DNA of 64,000 nt, from contig CAYRNY010000006.1 of assembly GCA_964425755.1 (NCBI GenBank), positions 62,001 through 126,000 on the forward strand, read 5' to 3'. Source of the DNA: CAYRNY01 sp964425755. Its GTDB lineage: Bacteria; Chloroflexota; Anaerolineae; Aggregatilineales; Aggregatilineaceae. Shown piece by piece: positions 1-8,864 of this stretch. The stretch's first letter is position 1; every line of letters starts with the position of its first letter. The position numbers were made by a program, and so were the translations under genes. Below the pieces are notes generated by a model. The model searched no databases, was not told the DNA's origin, and saw only the letters and a list, made by a program, of their open reading frames with translations.

Positions 1-153
1 TGTTAGCAGTGGCCGCATAACAAGTTGTCGCCGAGCCTCGATTTTTAACGATTATTTAGCGATCTCGTAGCGGCGTACCCTCATTATATCATGTAGATAT
101 TTGCGTTATGCCGGTTCTCGAACGGCAAGACCTTTCGAAAAGGAGGCGTTGCG

Positions 154-558
154 ATGACATTTAAGACCCTGTTGACGATTAAGGCGGTTGTGTGTCTGGG
201 ATTTGGGGTTCTCTTGGTGCTTGTGCCAGGTGAACTGTTCGATATTCTGGGAGCTTCACTCGACGACGTTGGTCGCATCCCGGCCCGAGAATACGGGGCG
301 GCTATGCTCGGAACGCTGTTTTTGACCTGGCTTGGACGCAGCCTGGCTGATCTCAAGGTCCAGCGAATCATCCTGATCGATCTATTCGTTTATGACGCCG
401 TTGGTCTTGTCGTGACCGCGCTCCCCACCATCTCTGGCACCCTCAACGCGCTCGGCTGGGGCATCGTGGCCGTGTATCTGTTCTTTACCGTCGGTTCAGG
501 GTACCTGCTTGTGACGGCCCGGGCAGAGGGTGTCGCGGTGCGAGTGACCAGCCCCTGA
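154..558 (+). CDS. Small four-helix membrane protein, unknown function
   Basis: A 134-residue, strongly hydrophobic protein with four predicted membrane segments at roughly residues 4-24, 45-62, 72-95 and 100-122. An excellent ribosome binding site (aaaaggagg, 137-146) lies 8 bases before the ATG, which fixes the start. I recognise no catalytic motif. The layout resembles small uncharacterised integral membrane proteins of the DUF4345/DoxX size class, but that is only a shape comparison. The next gene on this strand starts 87 bases downstream with its own ribosome binding site, so the two may be co-transcribed. Confidence 0.75.
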   Translation: MTFKTLLTIKAVVCLGFGVLLVLVPGELFDILGASLDDVGRIPAREYGAAMLGTLFLTWLGRSLADLKVQRIILIDLFVYDAVGLVVTALPTISGTLNALGWGIVAVYLFFTVGSGYLLVTARAEGVAVRVTSP

Positions 559-645
559 CGTTCCGCCCCTCGCCCGGCGGCCCAAGCGACTTACTCTCTC
601 GTTCGCAAACAACGACCCGTTAGCAGACCTTACAGGAGGAATGCC

Positions 646-1659
646 ATGATACAGGAGTATGGGCGGCTTATTATTACGTTTTCGCTTCTCGTTGTAGCGG
701 CGCTCGCTGGGGCCGTTGGATCGCCTGCTGCGGGCCAGCAGGACCCCCTGGCAGCCAATGAGACTCTCGCTATGTCCTGGCTTATTGCCCGCATCCAGGG
801 GGATGAGCAAGCTCTGGAACCCCTTCTGGCACCGGACATCATCATGCACGGTCCAATGTTGCCACAGTCCCTTCAAGGAGTGGAAGAGGTCAAAGCGTGG
901 ATGGCCGCTGCGAGCAATGCCTTCTCGGACCTGGCCTTTGACGTTGAGCATCTGGTTACTGAGGGAGATTACGTTGGCCTTCACTGCTGGATTGATGGTC
1001 AATTCACCAGTGACTACTTTGGAATGGAAGCGACCGGAGACTCTGTCGGGTGGGCGGAGATCGACATTCTGCGAATTGAAGCCGGGCAGATTGTGGAGCT
1101 GTGGATGGGCTACGATACGATGCTGCTGGCCCAGCAGTTAGGCATGGTGCCCAGTGAGGATGCGGTAGCCGGTGAACAGGCAGACCTGGCAATTGATGTC
1201 GCCAGCGAAGCAGCCTCATCCAGTGATCCCGAAGCGAATAAGGCGCTCATTCGGTCCTTCAAGCTCGATCTGATCAATGAGCAGAACTTCGATCTCGTAC
1301 CTGACCTCGTCACTCTCGACTTCGTTTTTCATGACCATGGCGACACACGCGATGTATCCTATCGCGGATACGACGGCGTAGGGGAATGGCTTGGGCCGCT
1401 GCTGGCGCTGGTTCCCGACACGCACTTCCTGCCGGAAGAGTTGTTGCTGGTAGCCGGAGAGGATTTCGTTTTCGTCCATTGGCTGGCTCACGGGACGAAC
1501 AGCGGCAATGTACCAGGAATTACCGCCACCGGCGATGAAATGGCGGTTTCCGGCAACTCAATTTACCGGGTGGCAGATGGCAAGGTCGCCGAGACATGGT
1601 TTGTGATGGACGTTCTCGGCTTCATGCAGCAGTTGGGCGTCATCCCGCCGCAGGAATAA
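646..1659 (+). CDS. Secreted protein with two SnoaL-like (NTF2-fold) domains
   Basis: A 337-residue protein with an N-terminal signal peptide (hydrophobic residues about 8-28, cleavage near AAG-QQD). Two repeated alpha+beta domains follow, at about 38-160 and 195-335. Both contain the pattern of SnoaL-like polyketide-cyclase or ester-cyclase proteins: an early helix, a DII/DFVFHD strand, G..G(V/E)..W, and a terminal W-x-x-x-D segment. Single-domain members are usually near 130-150 residues, so this is a tandem duplication exported from the cell. The family includes cyclases, isomerases and many non-enzymatic members; substrate unknown. Ribosome binding site aggagga lies upstream of the ATG. 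Confidence 0.7.
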   Translation: MIQEYGRLIITFSLLVVAALAGAVGSPAAGQQDPLAANETLAMSWLIARIQGDEQALEPLLAPDIIMHGPMLPQSLQGVEEVKAWMAAASNAFSDLAFDVEHLVTEGDYVGLHCWIDGQFTSDYFGMEATGDSVGWAEIDILRIEAGQIVELWMGYDTMLLAQQLGMVPSEDAVAGEQADLAIDVASEAASSSDPEANKALIRSFKLDLINEQNFDLVPDLVTLDFVFHDHGDTRDVSYRGYDGVGEWLGPLLALVPDTHFLPEELLLVAGEDFVFVHWLAHGTNSGNVPGITATGDEMAVSGNSIYRVADGKVAETWFVMDVLGFMQQLGVIPPQE

Positions 1660-2130
1660 AGCGCGGCGGGCACCTCGTACTTACGTCCCATTGCTGTTCG
1701 TGTGGGAGAATGACACGTTTCATGATAACCGTTTGGTTGGGGTGAAGAATAGCCCTGGCCAAACCGGTTCTTGGCGCGGCAGCGGAGTAGCATGCTGGGG
1801 CCGGATCAGCCGTGAGCGCGTTGGTAACGGTCTCTGATGGGGAACGTTGCGTCACCCAGGAACTTGGCCGGAGAGTTTACGGACTCTCCGATCTCTTGTC
1901 TCTTGAGCGGACTGGTTTCTGCACTACGTCGATTCGTGCCCCTGTAGGCGTTGCCACCTTGCACTGTTCGCGTGCTGACACACGACGACGGAGCGCCGAG
2001 AGCCGGAGATCAGAACGGTTCTGGCCCAGCCGGAACAGACCTACGGACGTCGCATTCTCTTATGCCAACTGGACGTATGGATCATACTGATGGCGTATTC
2101 GATCTCGTCACGAACTGCTGTGTTTCAGTT
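1660..2130. other. Intergenic region between convergent genes
   Basis: About 470 bases without a supportable gene. A GC-rich inverted repeat, cccgccg at 1644-1650 with cggcggg at 1664-1670, spans the stop codon of the upstream gene and could act as a weak terminator, but no T-tract follows. Short open frames here have no ribosome binding site and no family resemblance. Confidence 0.5.
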
Positions 2131-4155
2131 CTATCGCACGCCGGGCTGCAAAATGAGTACTTCGTACGGCAGGAGCGACATACGCCCTGTCTTGAGCGTG
2201 TTATTCAGGAGATCCTCGTAGTGTCCTGCGAGATTGAATTCTTGCGCTTCCGGCGTGTGGTTCAAGATGAACAGCAATTCCGTTCCGTTCCGCGTTCGCC
2301 GGGTGACTTCGACGCCTGCCGGAGTTTCAGCCAGCGGGTTGATGTGGGCCTTCTCGACGGCATGCATGACGACCTTTTCGACAAGCGCCAAATCGCCGAC
2401 GGTTCCAACATAGGTGACCCGGCCCTCACCGGCTGAATTCACCGTGATAGCCGGCTTTTCCGCGTAATAGTCTTCGGCGTAACGAGCGATCGCTTCTGCA
2501 CCGTTGAGGGTCAGAATCTCGCAAAGAGCGGTGGCGTTGCCATGGCCTGCGGAAGCAGACGCCCCAAACTGGATTTTCCGGTGTTGGCCGGCGGGCAACA
2601 CGTCCAAATCCTCTATTTCGACACCGCACAGATCGGCCAGCAGTCCAGGCAGGGGGAGATCGACCACCGCATTGTTGTGATCCTTGACGCCGGAGCGGGT
2701 CGTCACGATCAGCTCGCCGCCGCGCTCGACGTAGGCGCGCAGGCGGGCCGCGATTCCCTTATCGGTGACATACAGCGCCGGGACAACCACCAGCTTGAAG
2801 GGCGCCAGATCGACGTCGGGCGAGACGATAGCGGCGGGAATATTGCGCCTGTGGAGCGCAGCATACCAATCGCGGAAATGCTGTGAATAGCTGAAGGCTG
2901 GGCTGTTGGGCTGAATTTGAAACGCGAATCGCGAATCGTAGGACAGCATGAGGGCAGCGTCGGCACGCACCTCGGTTCCGGCGATCCGATTCCCCATCTG
3001 CTGCAATTCCTCGCCCATCTGACGGATTTCGTGATAACGACGGCGCGGCTTCCCATCGTGATCGAGCACTCCCTGCCAGAACTGTTCCGCTCCAAACCGG
3101 CAGCTCCGCCAGCGGAAGAAAACAATGCCATCGGCGCCATGCGCAATGGCCTGATAGGCCCACAGACGAATTTCGCCCGGTCGCGGTGCGGACCCCATGA
3201 CGTGCCAGCCCGACTTGCCGCTCTGGGCCTCCATCACCCAGAAATTTCGGTTCTTCAGGCCGCGCATGGTCGCGTGCCCGAGTGCGATATCCTCAGGGGA
3301 CATCTTCCCGTCCTGGTGCCAAAAACCGCGCGGGTAGTTGTCCCAGGATACGAGGTCGAGCGGCGCGGCGAGATCGAAGTAATTGAGCTTGTCGTAGCCG
3401 AAGCCCATGAAGTTGTGGGTCACGAAATGATTCGGACACTCGGCGCGCAGGATCGCCAGCTGCTGTGCCTGAAAATCGACGTACGTATCTGACACAAAAC
3501 GCGCAAAGTCCAGCGCCTGACTGGGATTGGCGACCACGCTTACATCACTTCCAAGCGCGGTCCGCGTGGTGAGCCTGGGCAGCGGGATCTGCGTCCAGTC
3601 GGTATACTCGTGGCTCCAGAAGACCGTTCCCCAGGCTGCATTGAGCGCGTCCAGCGAGCCATACTTCGCCCGGAGCCAGTCCTGGAACGACGCCTGACAC
3701 TGCGCGCAGTAGCATGCATCGCCGAACTCGTTGTCGATCTGCCATCCGATAACGCGGGGGTGATCTTTGTAGTGGCTGGCCATGGCCTGTGTGATCCCCG
3801 CCGCATGGGCGCGGTATGTCGGGTGAGTGGGGCAGTACGTGCGGCGGCTACCATAGGTCGCCCGCACGCCATCCGGCCACACGATGAAAATGTCGGGATG
3901 GGCGACCATCAACCAGGGAGGTGCTGAGGCGGTGGGTGTGCCCAGCACAATGTCGAGATTGTGCCGCGCCAGTATATCGATGGCGCGGTCCAGCCAGGCG
4001 AAGTCATACTGCCCGGCGCGCGGTTCCATCCGGCTCCAGGCAAATTCCGCCAGCCGCACGGTATTGAACCCGGCTTCCTGCATGAAATGCGCGTCCTGAG
4101 TCCAGCGTTCTTCGGGCCAGTGTTCGGGATAATAGTCCACACCATAGCGAAACAT
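2131..4155 (-). CDS. GH42 beta-galactosidase
   Basis: A 674-residue cytoplasmic glycoside hydrolase of family 42, which removes terminal beta-galactose with retention of configuration. The N-terminal motif YGVDYYPEHW is characteristic. The acid/base Glu143 sits in QIDNEFG and the nucleophile Glu309 in WVMEAQ. Cys108, Cys148, Cys150 and Cys153 match the four-cysteine zinc site known in this family. The trimerisation domain (about 380-590) and a C-terminal beta domain follow, and the length is normal. I chose the ATG at 4155 because aaggaaa precedes it; an in-frame ATG 14 codons upstream has none. It is the last gene of an importer operon, so the imported sugar is probably a beta-galactoside. 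Confidence 0.93.
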   Translation of the reverse strand: MFRYGVDYYPEHWPEERWTQDAHFMQEAGFNTVRLAEFAWSRMEPRAGQYDFAWLDRAIDILARHNLDIVLGTPTASAPPWLMVAHPDIFIVWPDGVRATYGSRRTYCPTHPTYRAHAAGITQAMASHYKDHPRVIGWQIDNEFGDACYCAQCQASFQDWLRAKYGSLDALNAAWGTVFWSHEYTDWTQIPLPRLTTRTALGSDVSVVANPSQALDFARFVSDTYVDFQAQQLAILRAECPNHFVTHNFMGFGYDKLNYFDLAAPLDLVSWDNYPRGFWHQDGKMSPEDIALGHATMRGLKNRNFWVMEAQSGKSGWHVMGSAPRPGEIRLWAYQAIAHGADGIVFFRWRSCRFGAEQFWQGVLDHDGKPRRRYHEIRQMGEELQQMGNRIAGTEVRADAALMLSYDSRFAFQIQPNSPAFSYSQHFRDWYAALHRRNIPAAIVSPDVDLAPFKLVVVPALYVTDKGIAARLRAYVERGGELIVTTRSGVKDHNNAVVDLPLPGLLADLCGVEIEDLDVLPAGQHRKIQFGASASAGHGNATALCEILTLNGAEAIARYAEDYYAEKPAITVNSAGEGRVTYVGTVGDLALVEKVVMHAVEKAHINPLAETPAGVEVTRRTRNGTELLFILNHTPEAQEFNLAGHYEDLLNNTLKTGRMSLLPYEVLILQPGVR

Positions 4156-4281
4156 AGCGTTTTCCTTGTCGATGGCAAATGAAGCGTGATAGCCCAATCA
4201 GGCTCTATCTCCAGTTGATCCCTCTCCCAGAGAAGGGACGCCAGAACAAGACGGTTGCGCTGGTCGGCCCCACGGGAAAGC

Positions 4282-5178
4282 TCAGCCTTTGAGCGCACCA
4301 GAGGTGATCCCCTCCACAAATCGCCGCTGGAACACCAGGAAAATGATCAGCAGGGGCACGATGCTTATCACCGCGACGCCCATTTGCTCTCGGTACAGCG
4401 AAAAGCCCAAAGGTCCCGTCATCTGGAGCATCATGAGCGGTAGGGTGTGCAGGTGAGGCGATTTCAGGTAGATCACCGGATACAGGTAGCTGTTCCAAGA
4501 GGACATAAAGAAGATCAGTCCCAGGCTGGTCAACCCCGGTACGATGATAGGCAGAATGATCCGCCAGAAAAGCCCAAACTCGCTGCACCCATCGATCCGG
4601 CCCGCGTCCAGAAGCTCGCGGGAAATCGTTGAGATATACTGCCGCATGAAGAAAATACCGAACGCATTGGCCAATCCAGGCACGACCAGGGGCCAGAAGG
4701 TATCGACCCATTTGAGTTTGACCATCATGGCATAGGTAGGGACCATCGTCACCGCCTGGGGCACGATCATCGTTGCCAGCAGGAAGGTGAACAAAATATT
4801 GCGACCGGGGAAGCGGTACATCGCGAATCCGAAACCGCCTAACGCGCAGAAGAACAGCGAGAGGAAGGTGAACGAGCCCGAGATGATGATGGTGTTCTTG
4901 AGCACATTCATCACGCCGCCGGTTTGCTCATAGCCGTGAATGTAGCGGTACCCGTCGAGGCTCATATTGGGCGAGATCAGGATGGGAGGCTGAGCGAAGA
5001 TCTCGGTTTGCGGCTTGAACGAGGTGCTCACCATCCAGATGAACGGCAGGATCATAAACAACGACACCGAGATCAACACGGCGTGCATGAGGGTCAGGCC
5101 AGCCCACTCGAACAGCTTGGCGCGCAGCACGCTTGCGGAAGTGTCAACTTGGCCGGTTCGTCTGGTCAGTGTCGCCAT
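4282..5178 (-). CDS. ABC sugar importer permease, MalG type (CUT1)
   Basis: A 298-residue inner-membrane permease with six predicted helices. The cytoplasmic coupling loop reads LLDAGRIDGCSEFGLFWRIILP, a variant of the EAA motif in which the second Ala is Gly. The C-terminus QRRFVEGITSGALKG is typical of MalG-type subunits. One base separates its start from the stop of the preceding permease, and gaggaag inside that gene's last codons is its ribosome binding site, so the two are translationally coupled. It pairs with the permease at 5180-6121 and the binding protein at 6191-7501. Confidence 0.92.
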   Translation of the reverse strand: MATLTRRTGQVDTSASVLRAKLFEWAGLTLMHAVLISVSLFMILPFIWMVSTSFKPQTEIFAQPPILISPNMSLDGYRYIHGYEQTGGVMNVLKNTIIISGSFTFLSLFFCALGGFGFAMYRFPGRNILFTFLLATMIVPQAVTMVPTYAMMVKLKWVDTFWPLVVPGLANAFGIFFMRQYISTISRELLDAGRIDGCSEFGLFWRIILPIIVPGLTSLGLIFFMSSWNSYLYPVIYLKSPHLHTLPLMMLQMTGPLGFSLYREQMGVAVISIVPLLIIFLVFQRRFVEGITSGALKG

Positions 5179-5179
5179 G

Positions 5180-6121
5180 TCATTCTTCCTCGCGACCCAT
5201 GTATTTGAGCTGGATCAGCGTGAGCACAAAAATGAGCGCGAAATAGATATACGCTGCGGCAGCGGCACGGCCGAGCCTGAAGCGCCCAAACGCCTGGTCG
5301 TAGATATACACGAGCGGCGTCAGGGTAGAGCGGAGCGGGCCCGCTCCTCTGGTGGCTCGGAAGAGTGCCTGGGTTTCGTTAAACAGGCCGAAGCTGCCAA
5401 TAGTGGAGAGGATGACCGAAAAAACGATGACCGGGCGGAGCAGGGGGATCGTGATGTAGAAAAAGGCCTGCACCGCATTAGCCCCATCGATGCGGGCCGC
5501 CTCGGTCAGCTCATGCGGGATCGTCTGCAGTCCAGCCAGTATGATCACCATGTTGTAGCCCAGCCAGCCCCATACGATCAGCAGGCACAGAGAAAAACGC
5601 GCCAGCCACTTGGACTCGAGCCACGCCTGAGGCGAGCCGCCCAATGCTTCCAGCACAACATTGAACAGCCCGTTGTCCTGCTGTAACAGCAGTTGAAAGG
5701 TGATACCGGCAGCAATCATCGAGGTGATGTAGGGCATGAATAGGACGGTGCGATAGACCCTGAACCCGCGCACCCGTTTTGAGTTCAGGAGCACGGCCAG
5801 GACAATCGCCAGCAGCGTCATGATGGGCACATACATCACGAAGAGGATGACACCGTTTTGCAGCGATTGCTGGAACGCCTTTCCCCCAGGGCCGACCAGG
5901 TAATCGTAATTCTTGAGCCCGACGTAGGTCATGGGACCGATGCCGTTCCAGTCGAACAGACTGATATACACCGAATAGCCGATCGGAAACGCCTGGAAGA
6001 TGGCGAATAGAATGAAAAAGGGCGAGATGAAGATATACGCCCAACGATTGCGCACGATCTCGTGCAGCGGGCCAGACTTGGCCGGGGTCACCGGAATTCT
6101 TTCCAGAGAGTGCTCTGCCAT
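5180..6121 (-). CDS. ABC sugar importer permease, MalF type (CUT1)
   Basis: A 313-residue inner-membrane permease. The first helix follows the NRWAYIFISPFF segment, and the EAA loop ELTEAARIDGANAVQAFFYI is well conserved. The ATG at 6121 was chosen because aaggatccccga precedes it; an in-frame ATG 17 codons earlier lacks such a site. It lies 69 bases after the binding-protein gene, with a strong hairpin in the gap, and runs directly into the MalG-type gene. No ATPase is encoded nearby, so it probably uses a shared MsmX/MalK-type ATPase. Confidence 0.92.
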   Translation of the reverse strand: MAEHSLERIPVTPAKSGPLHEIVRNRWAYIFISPFFILFAIFQAFPIGYSVYISLFDWNGIGPMTYVGLKNYDYLVGPGGKAFQQSLQNGVILFVMYVPIMTLLAIVLAVLLNSKRVRGFRVYRTVLFMPYITSMIAAGITFQLLLQQDNGLFNVVLEALGGSPQAWLESKWLARFSLCLLIVWGWLGYNMVIILAGLQTIPHELTEAARIDGANAVQAFFYITIPLLRPVIVFSVILSTIGSFGLFNETQALFRATRGAGPLRSTLTPLVYIYDQAFGRFRLGRAAAAAYIYFALIFVLTLIQLKYMGREEE

Positions 6122-6143
6122 TCGGGGATCCTTGCTATCCAAA

Positions 6144-6170
6144 GGGAGGGAAGCGGTTGGCTCCCCTCCC
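6144..6170 (-). promoter_or_regulatory. Intercistronic hairpin after binding-protein gene
   Basis: gggaggg (6144-6150) and ccctccc (6164-6170) form a 7-bp GC stem between the binding-protein stop and the MalF start. Such stems commonly stabilise the upstream mRNA or partly terminate, giving more binding protein than permease. No T-tract follows, so a full terminator is unlikely. Confidence 0.45.
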
Positions 6171-6190
6171 ACGTCAGGTGCAGTCGGACG

Positions 6191-7501
6191 CTACTCGAGA
6201 CCGTAGCGGATTTCATCCGCTGCTTCAGCCAGCGCGTCCTGAGCAGACATGCCGGCAGCGTATTGCTGGATGGCGAAGGATACAGCCCCGTTTATCTCGC
6301 CGTAGTGAGGCCCATAGACAGTCGCCGCTGGAATCTCGGTCACGACTTCCGCATAGATAAGGCGCGTCGCCTGCCCGGCGAAGAAGGGATCCGGTTCCTG
6401 GAACAGGGGATCGTCGTACGTAGTTTCCAGAGCCGGGATGAACCCGCTGATCTCGAAGAGCTTGAGCTGGCTCTCGCGCCGCGCCAGAGCGAACTCGATG
6501 AACGCCCATGCCGCGTCGGGATTGTCGGACTTGCCGTTGATCACCAGAGTGGAGCCGCCGTCGTTCGCGGCCCGCGCGCCGCCATAGAGGCCGGCAGGCA
6601 TTCGAGTTACGCCCCACAGCCCCTCGGTGCCCGGCGCAATCCAGGCCTTCAGGAAAATATCCATCCACGAGGCCTCGATCAGCGTGGCAACGGGCTCATC
6701 CAGTGAGGCGAATTCCGCGTACCAGGGATCAGTCCACTCCAGATTGTCCGACGCCAAGTCCTCGGCCCAGAACTGCCCCAACATCTCCAGAGTCTTGATG
6801 TTTTCCTCGCTGTCGATGGTGATATCGCCAGTCTCCGCGTCGTAATAACCCAGCCCTTGCTCCCACAGGGCCATCTCGTATAGACGACCGTAGTTGTTGG
6901 CCTTGTTATGGGCGAAACAGTACAGGCCGGTTTCTTCTTTGATCGTCCGGCACACATCGAGGTAGCCGTTCCAGGTAGCTACCAGCTCGCCAACCTCATC
7001 CGGCTCGGTTGGTAGTCCCGCTTTCTCGAAGACGTCACGGCGATAGTACAGCACGACTGGGCCAGAATCCCAAGGCATGGCATAAATCTTGCTGTCGAGC
7101 GTGGCGTCGGGCCAGCGGTAATCATTGACCTGATCGATGTACGGGGCTACTTTATCGGTGAGGTCCAGAAGACCACCCAACGCGACGATCTCTGACAGAT
7201 GGCTGCTCTCAATCAGGACAACATCGGGATCGGCTTGACCAGCGGTGAGCGCCAGCGGAAAGTTGACATACACATCACCTGGTGCGTATTCCACGATTTC
7301 AACTTCGACATCGGGATATTCCGCTTTGAAGTCGTCAACCACGCCGCTGGCAACCATGGTATCGGTCATGGCCGCTTTCCAGCCCCAGACGACGATCTTG
7401 CCCGAGGGCGTGCTCTGAGCTTGGACTGGAAAGCTGGCCATCGACGGTAGAGCCAATGCTGCCACCAGCAACAGAGTCAAGCCTTGCAGTTTTTTGGACA
7501 T
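6191..7501 (-). CDS. Extracellular sugar-binding protein of ABC importer (CUT1)
   Basis: A 436-residue solute-binding protein. The signal peptide covers residues 1 to about 29 (KK then a hydrophobic core, VQAQ before the cleavage), and no lipobox cysteine is visible. The mature protein begins KIVVWGWKAAMTD and contains family segments such as EYAPGDVYVNF and YAMPWDSGPVVLYYRRDVFEKAG, typical of MalE-like family 1 proteins. The start at 7501 has aagga upstream. It is the first structural gene behind the LacI gene at 7657-8670. Given the downstream GH42 gene, a galactoside is a reasonable but unproven ligand. Confidence 0.92.
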   Translation of the reverse strand: MSKKLQGLTLLLVAALALPSMASFPVQAQSTPSGKIVVWGWKAAMTDTMVASGVVDDFKAEYPDVEVEIVEYAPGDVYVNFPLALTAGQADPDVVLIESSHLSEIVALGGLLDLTDKVAPYIDQVNDYRWPDATLDSKIYAMPWDSGPVVLYYRRDVFEKAGLPTEPDEVGELVATWNGYLDVCRTIKEETGLYCFAHNKANNYGRLYEMALWEQGLGYYDAETGDITIDSEENIKTLEMLGQFWAEDLASDNLEWTDPWYAEFASLDEPVATLIEASWMDIFLKAWIAPGTEGLWGVTRMPAGLYGGARAANDGGSTLVINGKSDNPDAAWAFIEFALARRESQLKLFEISGFIPALETTYDDPLFQEPDPFFAGQATRLIYAEVVTEIPAATVYGPHYGEINGAVSFAIQQYAAGMSAQDALAEAADEIRYGLE

Positions 7502-7656
7502 CGCTTTGTCTTCCTTATAATCTAATAGTGGTGTGCGTGGTGGGTTGATTCGGCGGGCAGTCTCCAGGGGCAATGGAGTGATCGATGATACCTGCCACGC
7601 TCTTTTTCCTGTCCGTGGACTTGTGTGCCAGGCGTCTCCTTTCCAGATGTCTTCAC

Positions 7657-8670
7657 TTATGCGCCGCCACACGAGTCGCGACGGACAAGTTCTGGCTTTA
7701 GCAGGACCTCTTTCTTTTCAACATTCGGATTGCGGATCGCTTCAACCAGCAGTTGTGTAGCGACTTTGCCGACTTTGTGCATCGGTTGCCGGATAGTTGT
7801 CAGCGGCGGGTAGCTATATGCCGCTGCTGGTATGTCGTCGTAACCCACGATTGCAACATCTTGCGGTATCTGTCGCCCGGCTTCGAGCAGGGCGCGAATA
7901 GCTCCAATGGCCATTTGATCGTTATGCGCGAAGACGGCTGTGAGCTGCGGCGCTTGTCCCAGGAGCCGCTGCATCGCCCAGTACCCGCTTTCGTAGGACC
8001 AGTCGCCAGCATCAGACAGCGAGTCTGTGAAGGGGATGTCTGCCTGCTGTAACGCCAGTTGGTAGCCGCGCATTCTGTCGCTCACCGACTTCCAGTCCGG
8101 CGGGCCTGTGATGGTCGCAATTTGCCGGTGGCCGCCATCGATCAGGCAGCGGGTAGCCTGATAACCTCCATCCACGTTATCGACATCGACGACGGTCAAC
8201 TCGACGCCGGGAATATAGTAAGCCGTCGTGACCAGGGGCATACCCTGCTCCAGCAGAGTAAGGATGTGGCGGTTGTCCTTTTCGGTGCTGGGGCGCGCGA
8301 ACAGGATCCCGTCGACGTTGCGCTCTGTTAGCAGGCGGAAGAATTCCGGCTCGTCGTCCGGGTTTCGCTCGGTGCTGCATAACATGAAGAAGTAATTGTG
8401 CTTCCGGGCCTCCGCTTCTGCGCCGACGATCACCTGCGTAAAGAAATAGTCGCTGAAATCAGAGGTGATCAAGCCCAGCGTGTATGTGTTGTTGGAGATT
8501 AGGCTCCGCGCGATTGTGCTGGGACGGTAGCCGAGTTCAACGATGACCTGGCGCACCCGCTGGCGCGTGTCCTCCGCCACGTCGGGCCGATCATTGAGCA
8601 CGCGTGAGACGGTCTGGTAGGATACACCAGCGTGTGCAGCGACATCCCGGATCGTGACCTTCTTTGCCAT
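7657..8670 (-). CDS. LacI-family transcriptional repressor
   Basis: A 337-residue regulator. The helix-turn-helix IRDVAAHAGVSYQTVSRVLNDRPDVAEDTRQRV at residues 7-39 includes the usual LacI hinge region, followed by the periplasmic-binding-protein-like sensor domain (about 60-330). It lies upstream of, and in the same direction as, the importer and GH42 genes, with 155 bases between. Its own promoter contains a palindrome next to the -10 box, which suggests autoregulation. It probably responds to the transported sugar or its breakdown product. Confidence 0.92.
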   Translation of the reverse strand: MAKKVTIRDVAAHAGVSYQTVSRVLNDRPDVAEDTRQRVRQVIVELGYRPSTIARSLISNNTYTLGLITSDFSDYFFTQVIVGAEAEARKHNYFFMLCSTERNPDDEPEFFRLLTERNVDGILFARPSTEKDNRHILTLLEQGMPLVTTAYYIPGVELTVVDVDNVDGGYQATRCLIDGGHRQIATITGPPDWKSVSDRMRGYQLALQQADIPFTDSLSDAGDWSYESGYWAMQRLLGQAPQLTAVFAHNDQMAIGAIRALLEAGRQIPQDVAIVGYDDIPAAAYSYPPLTTIRQPMHKVGKVATQLLVEAIRNPNVEKKEVLLKPELVRRDSCGGA

Positions 8671-8690
8671 CGACGCGCCTCTTTGGGTTC

Positions 8691-8726
8691 GTGACCGTTC
8701 CCGTGATAATTCCCGTGACCGATCAC
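8691..8726 (-). promoter_or_regulatory. Candidate LacI operator with repeats
   Basis: The near-palindrome gtgaccgatcac (8715-8726) lies immediately downstream of the -10 box of the LacI promoter. The 9-mer ttcccgtga occurs twice (8698-8706 and 8710-8718), 12 bases apart, and gtgaccg also occurs twice (8691-8697, 8715-8721). The position in the initially transcribed region fits autorepression by the adjacent LacI protein; binding is inferred. Confidence 0.5.
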
Positions 8727-8756
8727 ACTATACGATACATTTGCCTCGCATGTCAA
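8727..8756 (-). promoter_or_regulatory. Sigma-70-type promoter of LacI gene
   Basis: On the minus strand, TTGACA (8751-8756), an 18-base spacer and TATAGT (8727-8732). This is close to the vegetative consensus and reads toward the LacI gene 57 bases away. Confidence 0.65.
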
Positions 8757-8864
8757 GATGGCCGTACGCTCAAAATATTCATACAATCCAAAATTGAGGC
8801 AAGAAACAGCCTGATCCAGCTGGTGAAATAGAGCGTTTGATTTACCGCTGGAAAGGGAAAAGAG

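Noticed and set aside
1951..2436. Open frame on the plus strand across the end of the GH42 gene
   Set aside because: Most of it is the reverse strand of a confident GH42 coding region; no ribosome site, no resemblance.
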